64,000 nt of DNA from assembly GCA_024235315.1 (NCBI GenBank), contig JACKMP010000001.1, forward strand, positions 1-64,000, written 5' to 3'. This DNA is from Chromatiaceae bacterium (lineage in GTDB: Bacteria; Pseudomonadota; Gammaproteobacteria; Chromatiales; Chromatiaceae). The notes below the pieces were generated by a model. It had not been told where the DNA came from and did no database searches. It saw nothing but the letters and a program-made list of their open reading frames with translations. Every line of letters starts with the position of its first letter. Position 1 is the stretch's first letter. Both the position numbers and the translations under genes were made by a program. Positions 15,666-28,593 of this stretch are shown piece after piece.

Positions 15666-16764
15666 TTACAGGCCGCTCTTCAGGCTGGCCTCAATGAACA
15701 GGTCGAGCCCGCCGTCCAATACGGCCTGGGTATTGCCCGTTTCCACCCCGGTGCGCAGATCCTTGATGCGAGACTGGTCGAGAACGTAGGAACGGATCTG
15801 GCTGCCCCAGCCGATGTCGGACTTGCTGTCCTCGACCGCCTGCTGGTTCTCGTTGCGCTTCTGCATCTCCAGCTCATACAGCTTGGCCTTGAGCTGCTTC
15901 ATCGCCTGGTCCTTGTTCTTGTGCTGCGAGCGGTCATTCTGGCACTGGGTCACGGTACCCGTCGGCAGGTGGGTGATACGCACCGCTGACTCGGTCCTGT
16001 TGACGTGCTGACCGCCAGCACCGGAGGCACGGTAGACATCGATTCTCAGGTCAGCCGGGTTGATCTCCACCTCGAAGGTATCGTCGATCTCGGGCGAGAC
16101 GAACACCGAGCTGAACGATGTGTGACGACGGTTGCCCGAATCGAACGGCGATTTGCGCACCAGCCGATGTACACCGGTCTCGGTGCGCAGCCAGCCGAAG
16201 GCGTATTCGCCCTCGAACCGGATGGTCGCCGACTTGATGCCCGCCACCTCGCCGGGGGAGACCTCCATCAGTTCGGTCTTGAAGCCGCGCTGTTCGCCCC
16301 AGCGCAGGTACATGCGCAGCAGCATCTCGGCCCAATCCTGTGCCTCGGTGCCACCCGACCCGGCCTGGATGTCCAGGAAGGCATTGGCTTCGTCCAGCTC
16401 GCCCGAGAACATGCGGCGGAATTCGAGCTCCTCGACCCGTTTGTCGTAGGCGGCGACGTCCTTCGCGACCGAAGCGACGGTATCGGCATCGCCCTCCTCG
16501 ACCGCCATCGACAGCAGGTCGGCTCCATCCGCCAGACCGGACACCAGCTCCTCCATGTTCAGCACCACCGCTTCGAGAGCGGCGCGCTCCTTGCCCAGGG
16601 CCTGCGCCCGCTCCTGGTCGTTCCAGACACCCGGGTCTTCGAGTTCCAGCATGACCTCGGTCAGGCGTTCCTTCTTGCCCTCGTAGTCAAAGATACCCCC
16701 TGAGGGACTCAAGTCGTCCCCTCAGATCGGCGATTTTGTAGGTAATGGGATTGATGTCCTGCAT
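15666..16764 (-). CDS. prfB: peptide chain release factor 2, with programmed +1 frameshift
   Basis: RF2 recognises UAA and UGA and triggers peptide release with its GGQ loop (GAGGQHVNRTESAVR is present). The gene is in two frames. ATG at 16764 opens 25 codons ending CTT, followed by an in-frame TGA at 16689-16687; a +1 shift continues at GAC into the main 340-codon frame. The product is 365 aa, the usual length for RF2. The slippery site matches the classical one, including the internal Shine-Dalgarno AGGGGG three bases before CTT. This is autoregulation by RF2 level, not a pseudogene. The start has AGGGG eight bases upstream. lysS follows. Confidence 0.97.
16686..16700 (-). promoter_or_regulatory. 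RF2 autoregulatory +1 frameshift site
   Basis: On the minus strand: GGGGG, TAT, CTT, TGA, C. The purine run acts as a Shine-Dalgarno-like stimulator and CTT is the slippery codon before the poorly terminating UGAC context. Low RF2 promotes the shift and so more RF2. Confidence 0.95.
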
Positions 16765-16848
16765 GCTGAACCCCTGGGCGGAAACGGCGTAGTCTATCGT
16801 ATCCGCGCCACTCTCCCCAACTACTGCAAACTCGGGATACGCCCGCCG

Positions 16849-17145
16849 TCAACCGGCCGGGTACAGGCCCACGAACGGCTCGGCCCGACGCGGTTCACGC
16901 ATCATGCCCGCCACCGAGTCGCGCCACGCCAGGTAGTGCGCGGTCTCCTTGTGCGCCCTGGCGTCCGCCTCGCTGGCGTAGGCTTCATAGAGCACGAAAT
17001 GGCCCGGATCGGTTGCGTCCTGCAGGACATCGAAACGGCGGTTGCCCGACTCGGCAGCCGAGCCCTGGTGATTGAGGCGACAGGCCTCGATGAAATCATC
17101 GATCGCCGAGGCCTCGACGTAGGCATGGACGAGGGTCACGTGCAT
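16849..17145 (-). CDS. antibiotic biosynthesis monooxygenase (ABM) superfamily protein
   Basis: A 98-aa dimeric alpha/beta-barrel protein of the ABM/YgiN type. The sequence MHVTLVHAYVEASAIDDFIEA, a central RFDVLQDATDPGHFVLYEAY and the end AHKETAHYLAWRD follow the family pattern, in which the members are small cofactor-free oxygenases or signal-degrading enzymes. An earlier ATG at 17154 overlaps the PqiA-like stop, but AGAGGA sits at a proper distance only for 17145. It is in an operon with the PqiA-like gene. The substrate is unknown. Confidence 0.82.
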   Translation of the reverse strand: MHVTLVHAYVEASAIDDFIEACRLNHQGSAAESGNRRFDVLQDATDPGHFVLYEAYASEADARAHKETAHYLAWRDSVAGMMREPRRAEPFVGLYPAG

Positions 17146-17150
17146 GGTGT

Positions 17151-17687
17151 TCATTCCTCTGAGGTGGTGAGAGTATCCGGGTCCTGAGGTGGGTCGATCG
17201 CATGCCGACCGATCCATGCGGACAGCAGCATGGTAAGAACGACACTGGCGGCAAAGGCATAGATGCCAACGCCGACGTGGGCCTCGGCAAGTGCCCCCAA
17301 CTTGACTGACACCACCAACAGCGCGACCACGAACACGTCCAGCATCGACCACTTGCTGTAAGTCGCCAGCCATCCGAGGTGGCGGCGGTGCGCTGCGCCC
17401 TGTGCGGTATCGACATTCCACACCAGGAACAGCAGCAGGATCTTGACGATCGGAAACACCACGCTGAACAGGCCGATCAGCACGAACAGCCCCCATTCGG
17501 CCTCTGCCGCGAGCTGCCGCAGCGCAGACAACAGGCTGGTGGTGGTGCTGAAGAAATAGAATTTTTCGAGGGTCAGGATCGGCGCATCGAGGCCGTAGAG
17601 CAGGAGCAGCAGGGCACCTAGCAACAGCGAATTCACGACCATGCCACGCACCGGGTGGCGCACGGCGTAACTGTTGTGCAATGCCAT
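17151..17687 (-). CDS. PqiA-family membrane protein
   Basis: A 178-aa inner-membrane protein with about four hydrophobic segments. The block YSKWSMLDVFVVALLV is the hallmark of the paraquat-inducible protein A family, whose members work with MCE-domain lipid transporters (PqiB, LetB). Only one PqiA unit is present, about half of full-length PqiA, and no cysteine zinc ribbon or PqiB partner is visible. GGGG lies five bases before the ATG. The stop is adjacent to the downstream ABM gene. Confidence 0.82.
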   Translation of the reverse strand: MALHNSYAVRHPVRGMVVNSLLLGALLLLLYGLDAPILTLEKFYFFSTTTSLLSALRQLAAEAEWGLFVLIGLFSVVFPIVKILLLFLVWNVDTAQGAAHRRHLGWLATYSKWSMLDVFVVALLVVSVKLGALAEAHVGVGIYAFAASVVLTMLLSAWIGRHAIDPPQDPDTLTTSEE

Positions 17688-17827
17688 CGGACCCCAACCA
17701 TTCCGTTCCGGGAACCTAGCTTAGCAGAGGCGTTCAGCGAACCTCGCGCTGGTAAATGACACCGGACTCGCGGCTGTAGATGCCAAATATGGCTGTCTAC
17801 CCCGGGGGTGAAGCCCTGATGAGGACG

Positions 17828-19228
17828 TCAATCGAATCCGTTTGATCCTGCTCCCTCGCCACACCCCTCTCCCCGGCCAGCGGGCGACCATTCGATGACC
17901 CACCCCAATGCGCCGGCGGATGCGGCGAACGGATCACAAGTGCAGCAATTGGCAACGCCCGCAAGTTCGCCATCAATCAGAACCAGTGGCACGCAATCCC
18001 GCAGCCATGGTGGAATCCCGCATTCCTGTGCCAGGTCCTTGAACGATCGGCGGCCGAAACGACCGGCAGGCCTGCAGCGCAGACCCGCGTGACGAAATCC
18101 CAGTTGCACCCGGCCATGTTCCCAACGCTGCGGGTCGATACCGCCGGGGGCAAGCCTGCGCCGTACCAGCCCGAGGCCGGGCCCCAGCAGCAAAGGCCCG
18201 CCATCCCAGTCCAAGGCTGCGGCCGGTGGCACACACGCGCCCTCCGGCACCAGCCAGACCTCGTCACGGTAGCGGCGCAGCGTCGACCCCTGCCAGGCGA
18301 TGCAGACCTGCGCATCGGCGCGCGCCGTGTACAGCTGTGACAACGCCTCTTCCAGGCGAGTGGCGGGCAGCGGCGCCGCGCCTAGTCGCTGCAACCACAG
18401 GCGCAGGAGGTTGCGCGCCCTTGCATCGGGAAGGCCGCGCAGAGCCGCCACCGGCAACCTGTCCGCCGCCGACCCGGCCATCTGCGCCAGGTCGAGCGCT
18501 GCCTGATCGCGGATCATCGCCGCGGCGTCCGCACAATGCGCCGCGCTGCGGGCGATGTTTTGCACAGCCCCGGGCCAGCGTGCAGTCAGTGCCGACATCA
18601 CCTGGTGACGCAGGTAGTTGCGATCAGCGGCAACGCCGGCATTGCTCGGGTCATCGACCCAGGGCAGCCGATGTGCGACGGCCCAGTCATGGATTGCCGC
18701 ACGACTCGACGCCAGCAGCGGCCGGGCATGCCACCCGCCCGCCCACGCACGCACCAACGGCATCGCCGCCAGGCCCTCGACACCGGCACCGCGCAGCAAC
18801 TGCAGCAACAGTGTCTCGGCCTGGTCGTCACGGTGATGGGCCGTCAGCAGCATCTCTTCTGGACCGGTCGCATCGGCCAATGCGTTATAGCGCGCCACGC
18901 GCGCCGCAGCCTCCGGGCTCTCGCCGGGTTGGTGCACCGCATCGACCTCGCGGGTGGTCAACGGGATGCCCAGGCGCTGGCATTCGCGGCGGCAGTGCTC
19001 CGTCCAGGCGGCAGACTGCGCCTGCAGCCGATGATTGATATGAATGGCCGAAAGGGGCGCGCGCAGGCGCGCACGTACCATCACGAGAAGATTCAGCAGG
19101 ACGCTGGAATCGAGGCCGCCGCTGAAAGCGACCCGGTAGTGTCTGGCGGCGGGCAGATCGTCATTCAGCCGCCCAAGCAGAAAGTCGGGCGTGAGTGGCT
19201 GCACATCGGGCTTAGCGCGCGACGACAC
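17828..19228 (-). CDS. tilS: tRNA(Ile)-lysidine synthetase
   Basis: A 466-aa N-type ATP pyrophosphatase that converts the wobble cytidine of tRNA-Ile(CAU) to lysidine, so that it reads AUA. The PP-loop SGGLDSS is at residues 36-42, then INHRLQAQS and AHHRDDQAETLLLQLLRG. The C-terminal part has the TilS domain (RRLAPGG, KDLAQECGIPPWLR). Its start overlaps the accA end by 17 bases. The last about 20 residues are Gly/Glu-rich and may be a lineage-specific extension. Confidence 0.94.
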   Translation of the reverse strand: MSSRAKPDVQPLTPDFLLGRLNDDLPAARHYRVAFSGGLDSSVLLNLLVMVRARLRAPLSAIHINHRLQAQSAAWTEHCRRECQRLGIPLTTREVDAVHQPGESPEAAARVARYNALADATGPEEMLLTAHHRDDQAETLLLQLLRGAGVEGLAAMPLVRAWAGGWHARPLLASSRAAIHDWAVAHRLPWVDDPSNAGVAADRNYLRHQVMSALTARWPGAVQNIARSAAHCADAAAMIRDQAALDLAQMAGSAADRLPVAALRGLPDARARNLLRLWLQRLGAAPLPATRLEEALSQLYTARADAQVCIAWQGSTLRRYRDEVWLVPEGACVPPAAALDWDGGPLLLGPGLGLVRRRLAPGGIDPQRWEHGRVQLGFRHAGLRCRPAGRFGRRSFKDLAQECGIPPWLRDCVPLVLIDGELAGVANCCTCDPFAASAGALGWVIEWSPAGRGEGCGEGAGSNGFD

Positions 19229-20168
19229 CGTAGGTCATCAGGCGCTCGTAGCGTTGCTCCAGCAAGTGATCGATCGTGACCTCGCGTACGGCGTCGAGGG
19301 CACCCAGCAGCGCCTTCTTCAGGTTGCGCGCCACCGCGTCGGGGTCACGATGACCGCCGCCCAGGGGCTCGGGCACGATGTCGTCGATGAGCTTGAAATC
19401 CTTCAGGTGCTTGGAGGTGATCGCCATCGCCTCGGCAGCCAGCGGTGCCTTCTCCGCATCTTTCCAAAGAATGGACGCACAGCCTTCCGGGGAAATCACC
19501 GAATAGGTGCTGTACTGCATCATCAGTACTCGGTCGCCCACACCGATCGCCAGGGCGCCGCCGGAGCCGCCCTCGCCGATCACAGTCGCGATAATCGGTG
19601 TACGCAGTCCCGCCATCTCGAACAGGTTGCGCGCGATCGCCTCGCTCTGCCCGCGTTCTTCGGCACCCACGCCCGGGTAGGCGCCCGGGGTGTCGATAAA
19701 GGTCAGGACCGGGAGACCAAACCGCTCGGCCATTTTCATCAGGCGCAGCGCCTTGCGGTAACCCTCCGGGCGCGGCATCCCGAAATTGCGCAGGATCTTC
19801 TCCTTGGTGTCGCGTCCCTTTTGGTGACCGATCAGCATCACCGGGCGTCCCTCGATGCGCCCGAGACCGCCAACGATCGCCTTGTCGTCTGCAAAGGCGC
19901 GATCGCCGTGCAGTTCTTCGAAATCGTCGACGATACGTGACACATAATCGAAGGTGTAAGGGCGCAGCGGATGGCGCGCGAGCTGCGAGATCTGCCATGG
20001 CGTGAGATTGGAAAAGATCGATTCGGTCAGCGAACGGCTCTTGCCCTCCAGGCGCTCGATCTCCTCCTGGATGTTGATCTCGTTGTCGTTGCCGACGAGG
20101 CGAAGTTCCTCGATCTTGGCCTGCAGTTCGGCGATCGGTTGCTCGAATTCGAGAAAATCAAGATTCAT
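19212..20168 (-). CDS. accA: acetyl-CoA carboxylase carboxyltransferase subunit alpha
   Basis: A 318-aa alpha subunit of the acetyl-CoA carboxylase transferase, which forms malonyl-CoA with AccD. Full length for the family. Conserved blocks include RHPLRPYTFDYV, MPRPEGYRKALRLMKMAERF, the oxyanion-type GEGGSGGALAI and the C-terminal SPEGCASILWKD. It lies between dnaE and tilS, as in many gammaproteobacteria, and overlaps the tilS start. A short leader with a 5-bp GC hairpin separates it from dnaE. Confidence 0.97.
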   Translation of the reverse strand: MNLDFLEFEQPIAELQAKIEELRLVGNDNEINIQEEIERLEGKSRSLTESIFSNLTPWQISQLARHPLRPYTFDYVSRIVDDFEELHGDRAFADDKAIVGGLGRIEGRPVMLIGHQKGRDTKEKILRNFGMPRPEGYRKALRLMKMAERFGLPVLTFIDTPGAYPGVGAEERGQSEAIARNLFEMAGLRTPIIATVIGEGGSGGALAIGVGDRVLMMQYSTYSVISPEGCASILWKDAEKAPLAAEAMAITSKHLKDFKLIDDIVPEPLGGGHRDPDAVARNLKKALLGALDAVREVTIDHLLEQRYERLMTYGVVAR

Positions 20169-20258
20169 TGTTCTGTATCTGCGGCCCCTGAAACCCGGTA
20201 ATCATACCGCAAGGCACGGGGCCGAAGCGCCCCCTGCGCGTGCCCCCCGGCGCGCTGT

Positions 20259-23828
<3,570 letters not shown>

Positions 23829-23980
23829 GGCGTCGGGAGGTGTCACTCAGGGAGGGGATACGGCTGGCAGAATACCCTGCCCGTCTGCCGACCGCCACCT
23901 CGCGCGAAGCGCTCAGCCGTCGCCGTCACCGGCCCCCGTGCGGTACCACGCGAGGCCTCGAACGGCGAGCGATATTTGGT

Positions 23981-24565
23981 TCATAAGCGCTCTTCTGCGT
24001 CGATCAGGCGGCGAACCGGCGCAAATGAGCGCCGATGAATCGAGGTCACACCGAGCGTCTGCAGGGCCGCCATGTGGGCCTTGGTCGGGTAGCCCTTGTG
24101 CTGCGCCAGGCCATAGCCGGGATAACTGCGATCGAGCACCACCATCTCGTGGTCACGGCTGACCTTGGCGATGATAGACGCCGCCGAGATACAGGGTTCA
24201 CTGGCGTCCCCGCCCACGATCGCACGCGCCGGACAATCGAGGCGCGGCAGTCGGTTGCCATCGACCAGTGCCTGTCGCGGGGCGATATCGAGCGCGGACA
24301 CTGCGCGCCGCATTGCCAGCAGACTGGCCTGCAGGATGTTGATCTCGTCGATCTCCTCGACCTCGGCGCGCCCCAGCGCCCAACACAACGCAAGGCTGGT
24401 GATCTCGTCGAACAGGGCCTCGCGGCGCCGTTCCGAGAGCTTCTTTGAGTCATTGAGCCCGGCGATCGGCCGGCCGGGATCGAGGATCACCGCAGCCGCG
24501 ACCACCGGCCCTGCCAGTGGTCCACGCCCGACCTCGTCCACCCCGCATACCAGTTGTTCAGACAA
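23981..24565 (-). CDS. rnhB: ribonuclease HII
   Basis: A 194-aa RNase HII, which nicks RNA embedded in DNA (misincorporated ribonucleotides, primers). The family motif CGVDEVGRGPLAGPVVAAAV gives the first acidic residues; NDSKKLSERRREALF, LVDGN and AASIIAKVSRDHEM follow, with GLAQHKGYPTKAHM near the C-terminus. The likely start is TTG at 24565, overlapping the lpxB stop by eight bases after a GGGGCGGGG run; a GTG at 24598 is possible but adds an unlike N-terminus. Confidence 0.92.
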   Translation of the reverse strand: MSEQLVCGVDEVGRGPLAGPVVAAAVILDPGRPIAGLNDSKKLSERRREALFDEITSLALCWALGRAEVEEIDEINILQASLLAMRRAVSALDIAPRQALVDGNRLPRLDCPARAIVGGDASEPCISAASIIAKVSRDHEMVVLDRSYPGYGLAQHKGYPTKAHMAALQTLGVTSIHRRSFAPVRRLIDAEERL

Positions 24566-25724
24566 GGCCCCGCCCCCGCAACAGTTCGACCACGGCACGT
24601 GCGGCCTCGCGATTGGTGTCCATTCGCAGCTGCTCGTGGATCGCCCGATATCGTGCGGCTATGTGTTCGCGCCGCGCGGGATCCCGAAAGAATGCCAGCA
24701 ACGGCGGCAGCAGGTGCCGCACTTCACACTCACCCTGAATAAACTCGGGCGCCAGGCGCTCGTCGGCCAGCAGATTGGCCATCGCCACATGCTTGACCTT
24801 GACCAGTCCGAACAGGCGCGCCACCGCATAGGTCGCCGCCTGCACCTTGTAGCCGACCACCATCGGACGCTTGCTCAGCAGGCCCTCGAGCGTCGCCGTG
24901 CCGGACGCCGTCAACACCACGTCGGCCGCGGCCAGTGCAGTCCGGCTGGCATTGAGTACGACGCGCACCGGCAGTTCGCGGGCGATATCACGCAGGACCT
25001 GCTCGAAAATCACCCGCGTGGTTTCATTGACGAGCGGCACTACGACCTGCAGATCGGGCACCTGTTCGCGAAGTGCGGCCACCGTCTCAATGAACGGCCG
25101 GGCGAGACGACCGACCTCGCCGCGCCGGCTTCCCGGTAACACTGCCAGCGCCGGAGCGTCCGGGTCGATACCGAGCGCCTGGCGCGCCACAGCGCGGTCA
25201 GGCTGCAACGGCATGTCGCAGGCCAGGGGGTGCCCGACATAGTGCGACGGCACCTGGTAACGGTCGAGAAACCTGGTCTCGAACGGGAAGATGGTCAGCA
25301 GCAGATCCACCGCCCGGCGGATCTTGCGCACGCGGCGCGTCCGCCAGGCCCAGACGGTCGGACTCACATAGTGCACCGTAGGAACGCCGGCAGCGCGCAT
25401 CCGGCACTCGACACCGAGGTTGAAATCGGGGGCATCGACACCGATGAATGCCGCCGGTGGGGTGTCCCTCCATCGCTGCAGAAGGCCTGCACGCAACCGC
25501 AGCAGTCGCGGCAGGTGTTGCAGGACCTCGAACAGACCCATCACCGACAGATCATCCATCGACGCCCATTCGTCGATGCCACTGGCGGTCATCAATGGAC
25601 CGGCAACGCCCTCGAACTGAACGCCTGGCAGCAACTCACGCAGCGCATCCATCAGCCCCGCAGCAAGCAGATCCCCCGAAGGTTCTGCGGCGACGATGCC
25701 GATGCGCAGCGGCCGCACGCGCAA
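24558..25724 (-). CDS. lpxB: lipid-A-disaccharide synthase
   Basis: A 388-aa GT19 enzyme that joins UDP-2,3-diacylglucosamine and lipid X to make the lipid A disaccharide. IGIVAAEPSGDLLAAGLM at the N-terminus, IGVDAPDFNLGVE, SPTVWAWRTRRV and AVLPGSRRGEV are diagnostic. A TTG start five bases after the lpxA stop has GAGG in good position; GTG at 25718 is an alternative. It is part of the continuous lpxD-fabZ-lpxA-lpxB-rnhB run and overlaps rnhB. Confidence 0.95.
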   Translation of the reverse strand: MRVRPLRIGIVAAEPSGDLLAAGLMDALRELLPGVQFEGVAGPLMTASGIDEWASMDDLSVMGLFEVLQHLPRLLRLRAGLLQRWRDTPPAAFIGVDAPDFNLGVECRMRAAGVPTVHYVSPTVWAWRTRRVRKIRRAVDLLLTIFPFETRFLDRYQVPSHYVGHPLACDMPLQPDRAVARQALGIDPDAPALAVLPGSRRGEVGRLARPFIETVAALREQVPDLQVVVPLVNETTRVIFEQVLRDIARELPVRVVLNASRTALAAADVVLTASGTATLEGLLSKRPMVVGYKVQAATYAVARLFGLVKVKHVAMANLLADERLAPEFIQGECEVRHLLPPLLAFFRDPARREHIAARYRAIHEQLRMDTNREAARAVVELLRGRGLV

Positions 25725-25729
25725 TGCCC

Positions 25730-26500
25730 TCAGCGCACGATGCTGCGTTCGCTGACGGCCAGGAACTCCGCCATCACGCGCAGCTCTTCGCTCCCAACAG
25801 CCGATGCAGCTATCTGCTCGCGCGCAGTCGCCAGCGGCAGCTCTGAGGTGTAGAGCGTCTTGTAGGCCCGCTTGATTGTGGCGATCTGCTCAGTGGTGAA
25901 GCCGCGCCTGTGCAGCCCCTCACTGTTGATGCCGTGTGGCCGCGCGGGATGACCGGCCGCCATGACGTACGGCGGGATGTCCTTGCTGATCACGCTACCC
26001 ATAGCAGTGAAGCAGTGCTGACCGATACGGCAGAACTGATGCACGATGCTGAAGCCACCGAGTATCGCCCAGTCACCGATGTGGACATGCCCTCCCAGTG
26101 AAGCCGCGTTGGCAAGAATCACCTGGTTACCGATGCGACAGTCGTGCGCCACATGCGTATAGGCCATCAGGAGGTTGTCGTTGCCGATACAGGTGCACGA
26201 CTGATCCTGAACAGTGCCCCGATGCACGGTAGTGAACTCGCGGATGGTGTTGCGATCGCCGATCTCGAGGTAGGTCTGCTCACCCGCGTACTTCTTGTCC
26301 TGCGGGTCCTCGCCCACGGAGGCAAACTGGAAGATACGATTGTCGCGCCCGATGCTGCACGGACCGCGAATCACTGCATGAGGTCCGACCGTGGTTCCTT
26401 TGGCTATCCTTACCCCGGCACCGACGATCGTGAACGGCCCGATGGATACGCCCTCGTCGATTTCCGCAGCCGGATCGATGACCGCACGTGGGTCGATCAC
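25730..26500 (-). CDS. lpxA: UDP-N-acetylglucosamine O-acyltransferase
   Basis: A 256-aa left-handed beta-helix acyltransferase, the first step of lipid A synthesis. Hexapeptide repeats run through residues 1-190 (VIDPRAVIDPAAEIDEG, HTHVAHDCRIGN-like blocks), with the active-site region containing FTTVHRGT and AYTHVAHDC. The GTG start two bases after the fabZ stop gives the usual family length; longer readings add unrelated residues. The short C-terminal helical domain is intact. Confidence 0.95.
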   Translation of the reverse strand: MIDPRAVIDPAAEIDEGVSIGPFTIVGAGVRIAKGTTVGPHAVIRGPCSIGRDNRIFQFASVGEDPQDKKYAGEQTYLEIGDRNTIREFTTVHRGTVQDQSCTCIGNDNLLMAYTHVAHDCRIGNQVILANAASLGGHVHIGDWAILGGFSIVHQFCRIGQHCFTAMGSVISKDIPPYVMAAGHPARPHGINSEGLHRRGFTTEQIATIKRAYKTLYTSELPLATAREQIAASAVGSEELRVMAEFLAVSERSIVR

Positions 26501-26502
26501 GT

Positions 26503-26931
26503 TCAGAGATTCCGTGCAGTACACATGATCTCGGCAGAGGCGACCGCGCTGCCATCCACTTTGGCCTCGGCTGCAAAAACCCATATCTCGCGTCGATGTT
26601 TGAGCACCTCGACCTCGAACACGAGCTGGTCACCCGGCATCACCGGGCGCTTGAATCGCGCCTTGTCCACACCCACCAGATAATAGATCGCCTCTTTCGG
26701 GACCTCCGCGCTCTCCATCGCCAGGAGGCCCGTTGCCTGCGCCATTGCTTCGATCAGCAGGACCCCGGGCATCACCGGCTTGCTCGGAAAATGTCCCTGA
26801 AAGAAAGGTTCGTTGATGGTTACGTTCTTGATCGCCACCAGACGCTTGCCCGGCTCGACTTCGATAACCCGATCCACCAGCAGGAACGGATACCGGTGCG
26901 GCAGCAGGCTTTGAATTTGCTGAATATCCAT
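26503..26931 (-). CDS. fabZ: 3-hydroxyacyl-ACP dehydratase
   Basis: A 142-aa hot-dog-fold dehydratase of type-II fatty acid synthesis. LLPHRYPFLLVDRV and GHFPSKPVMPGVLLIEAMAQ carry the catalytic His (about 47) and Glu (about 61). It lies between lpxD and lpxA as in most gammaproteobacteria, where it balances phospholipid and lipid A acyl supply. A 72-base gap separates it from lpxD. Confidence 0.97.
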   Translation of the reverse strand: MDIQQIQSLLPHRYPFLLVDRVIEVEPGKRLVAIKNVTINEPFFQGHFPSKPVMPGVLLIEAMAQATGLLAMESAEVPKEAIYYLVGVDKARFKRPVMPGDQLVFEVEVLKHRREIWVFAAEAKVDGSAVASAEIMCTARNL

Positions 26932-27003
26932 GGCGTCTAACGCAACCTCCTCAATGTTTGATCTTCACTTCGTTCTGTTCTGCAGACGCGGCTGCCCGGA
27001 TCA

Positions 27004-28044
27004 TTAGCGTCCATGGTCATCCGGCCGCAACGAGGCCAGTTCCTGCTCCAGCGCCTTGACCCGCCGCACCATATCATCGAGTTGACGCAAACGCGCAAAG
27101 TTCTTCAGCCACACCGCATGCTCCATCGCCGGCACGGTTCCAGTGTACACACCCGGTTTCGATATCGACCGGGTCACCGATGAAACACCCGACACATGCA
27201 CGTGATCGGTCAACTCCACGTGACCGGTGATCCCTGCCCCGCCGGCAATGGTGCAATAGGCACCCACACGTGAAGAGCCGGCAATCGCGGCACAACCGGC
27301 GATCGCAGTATGCCGACCGACCTGCACGTTGTGCGCAACATGCACCTGACTGTCGATCTTCACGCCGTCCGCAATCTCGGTGTCGGCGATGGCACCGCGA
27401 TCGATCGACGAGCACGAACCCACTTCGACATCGTCACCCAGCACGGCACGACCGATCTGCGGAATCTTGACCCAGGCGCCTTCGTCATTTGCCAGACCGA
27501 AACCGTCGCTGCCGATCACCGCACCCGGGTGTATCAGGCAGCGCCTGCCCAGCCGCGTATCGCTGCACAGCGTGACTGCAGCCACGAGGTGCGAACCGGC
27601 ACCGACATATGCATTTTCGAGCACCACACAACCGGGCCCAAGAATGACACCCTCTTCGATCACGGCACCGGGACCGACGTAACAGTTCGCGGCAATCGCC
27701 GCAGTCACCGCGACCTGCGCCAGCGGATCGACGACCGCAGTCGCGTGAATGCCGGGGGCAGGTTCGGCAGACGGATAGAGGCGGTTCATCACCCGCGCAT
27801 GGGCCAGGTAGGGGTTGTCGGTGACCAGGCAATCCACCGGACAATCACTGACATCCGCCGGTGCGAGAATCACCGCGGACGCCCGGGTGGTCTTCAGATA
27901 CGACTTGTAGCGACGATTGGCAAGAAAGCTGACGGCGCCCTCGTCGGCATCCTGCAAAGTCGCGACCCGGTCGACCATTCGGCCCGGGTCGCCACGCAAT
28001 TGCGCCTGTGCCACCTCGGCCAGTTCCTGCAACGTCAGCCCCAT
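27004..28044 (-). CDS. lpxD: UDP-3-O-(3-hydroxyacyl)glucosamine N-acyltransferase
   Basis: A 346-aa beta-helix acyltransferase, the third step of lipid A synthesis. The N-terminal uridine-binding domain (LTLQELAEVAQAQL, VSFLANRRYKSYL) is followed by hexapeptide repeats and a catalytic region with IDSQVHVAHNVQVG. The C-terminal helix (LRQLDDMVRRVKALEQEL) is the ACP-binding arm. The ATG with GGGGG upstream lies 13 bases after the skp stop; the longer reading overlaps skp. Confidence 0.96.
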   Translation of the reverse strand: MGLTLQELAEVAQAQLRGDPGRMVDRVATLQDADEGAVSFLANRRYKSYLKTTRASAVILAPADVSDCPVDCLVTDNPYLAHARVMNRLYPSAEPAPGIHATAVVDPLAQVAVTAAIAANCYVGPGAVIEEGVILGPGCVVLENAYVGAGSHLVAAVTLCSDTRLGRRCLIHPGAVIGSDGFGLANDEGAWVKIPQIGRAVLGDDVEVGSCSSIDRGAIADTEIADGVKIDSQVHVAHNVQVGRHTAIAGCAAIAGSSRVGAYCTIAGGAGITGHVELTDHVHVSGVSSVTRSISKPGVYTGTVPAMEHAVWLKNFARLRQLDDMVRRVKALEQELASLRPDDHGR

Positions 28045-28057
28045 CGGATACCCCCGA

Positions 28058-28576
28058 TCACTTGGCTGCCTGATCGAGCTCACGCATGCGCAGCAATACC
28101 TTTTCGGTGATATTGGCGCGATCCGAGGCCCATGTCACACCGCTCTCCAACACGATGTCCAGGCTCTCCGCCTTGGCAACCTCGGCAATCACTTCGGACA
28201 GTACGCGACGCAGGCGGTCCATCTCTTCGCTGAGGCGCAGGCGTCGGTCGCTTTCCAACTCTTCCTTTGCGTTTTCCAGGCGCAGGGTGCGCGAGCGGAT
28301 GTCGCGCTGCAGGCTCTTTGCCTCCGCGTCGCTCATCTTGTCGCGATCGCGCAACAGCTTCTCTTCGAGCTGACCGATCTGTTCCTGTTGTGCAGCAGTC
28401 TTGGACTCCCGCGCAGCAAACTCCGCGCGGATCTTCTCACGCACCTTTGCCACCTGCGGCGCCTCGGTCTGAAGTCGCACCGCATTGACAACGGCCACCG
28501 TGACCTCCGCCGCGAAGGGCGCCGTCGGCAGCAGGCACAGGGCCGCCACCGCTACCAACAACCCATGTTTGTTCAT
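28058..28576 (-). CDS. skp: periplasmic OmpH/Skp-family chaperone
   Basis: A 172-aa Skp-like trimeric chaperone that escorts outer-membrane proteins across the periplasm to BamA. The signal peptide MNKHGLLVAVAALCLLPTAPFAA is followed by VAVVNAVRLQTEAPQV and a long charged coiled coil (about 45-120) that would form the tentacles. GAGG lies seven bases before this ATG; another ATG is two codons upstream. It sits directly downstream of bamA. Confidence 0.93.
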   Translation of the reverse strand: MNKHGLLVAVAALCLLPTAPFAAEVTVAVVNAVRLQTEAPQVAKVREKIRAEFAARESKTAAQQEQIGQLEEKLLRDRDKMSDAEAKSLQRDIRSRTLRLENAKEELESDRRLRLSEEMDRLRRVLSEVIAEVAKAESLDIVLESGVTWASDRANITEKVLLRMRELDQAAK

Positions 28577-28593
28577 TGTCATACCTCGCAGGT

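Noticed and set aside
15666..16712. prfB as an N-terminally truncated or broken gene
   Set aside because: The missing 25 codons lie upstream in another frame and join through the classical RF2 +1 frameshift site.
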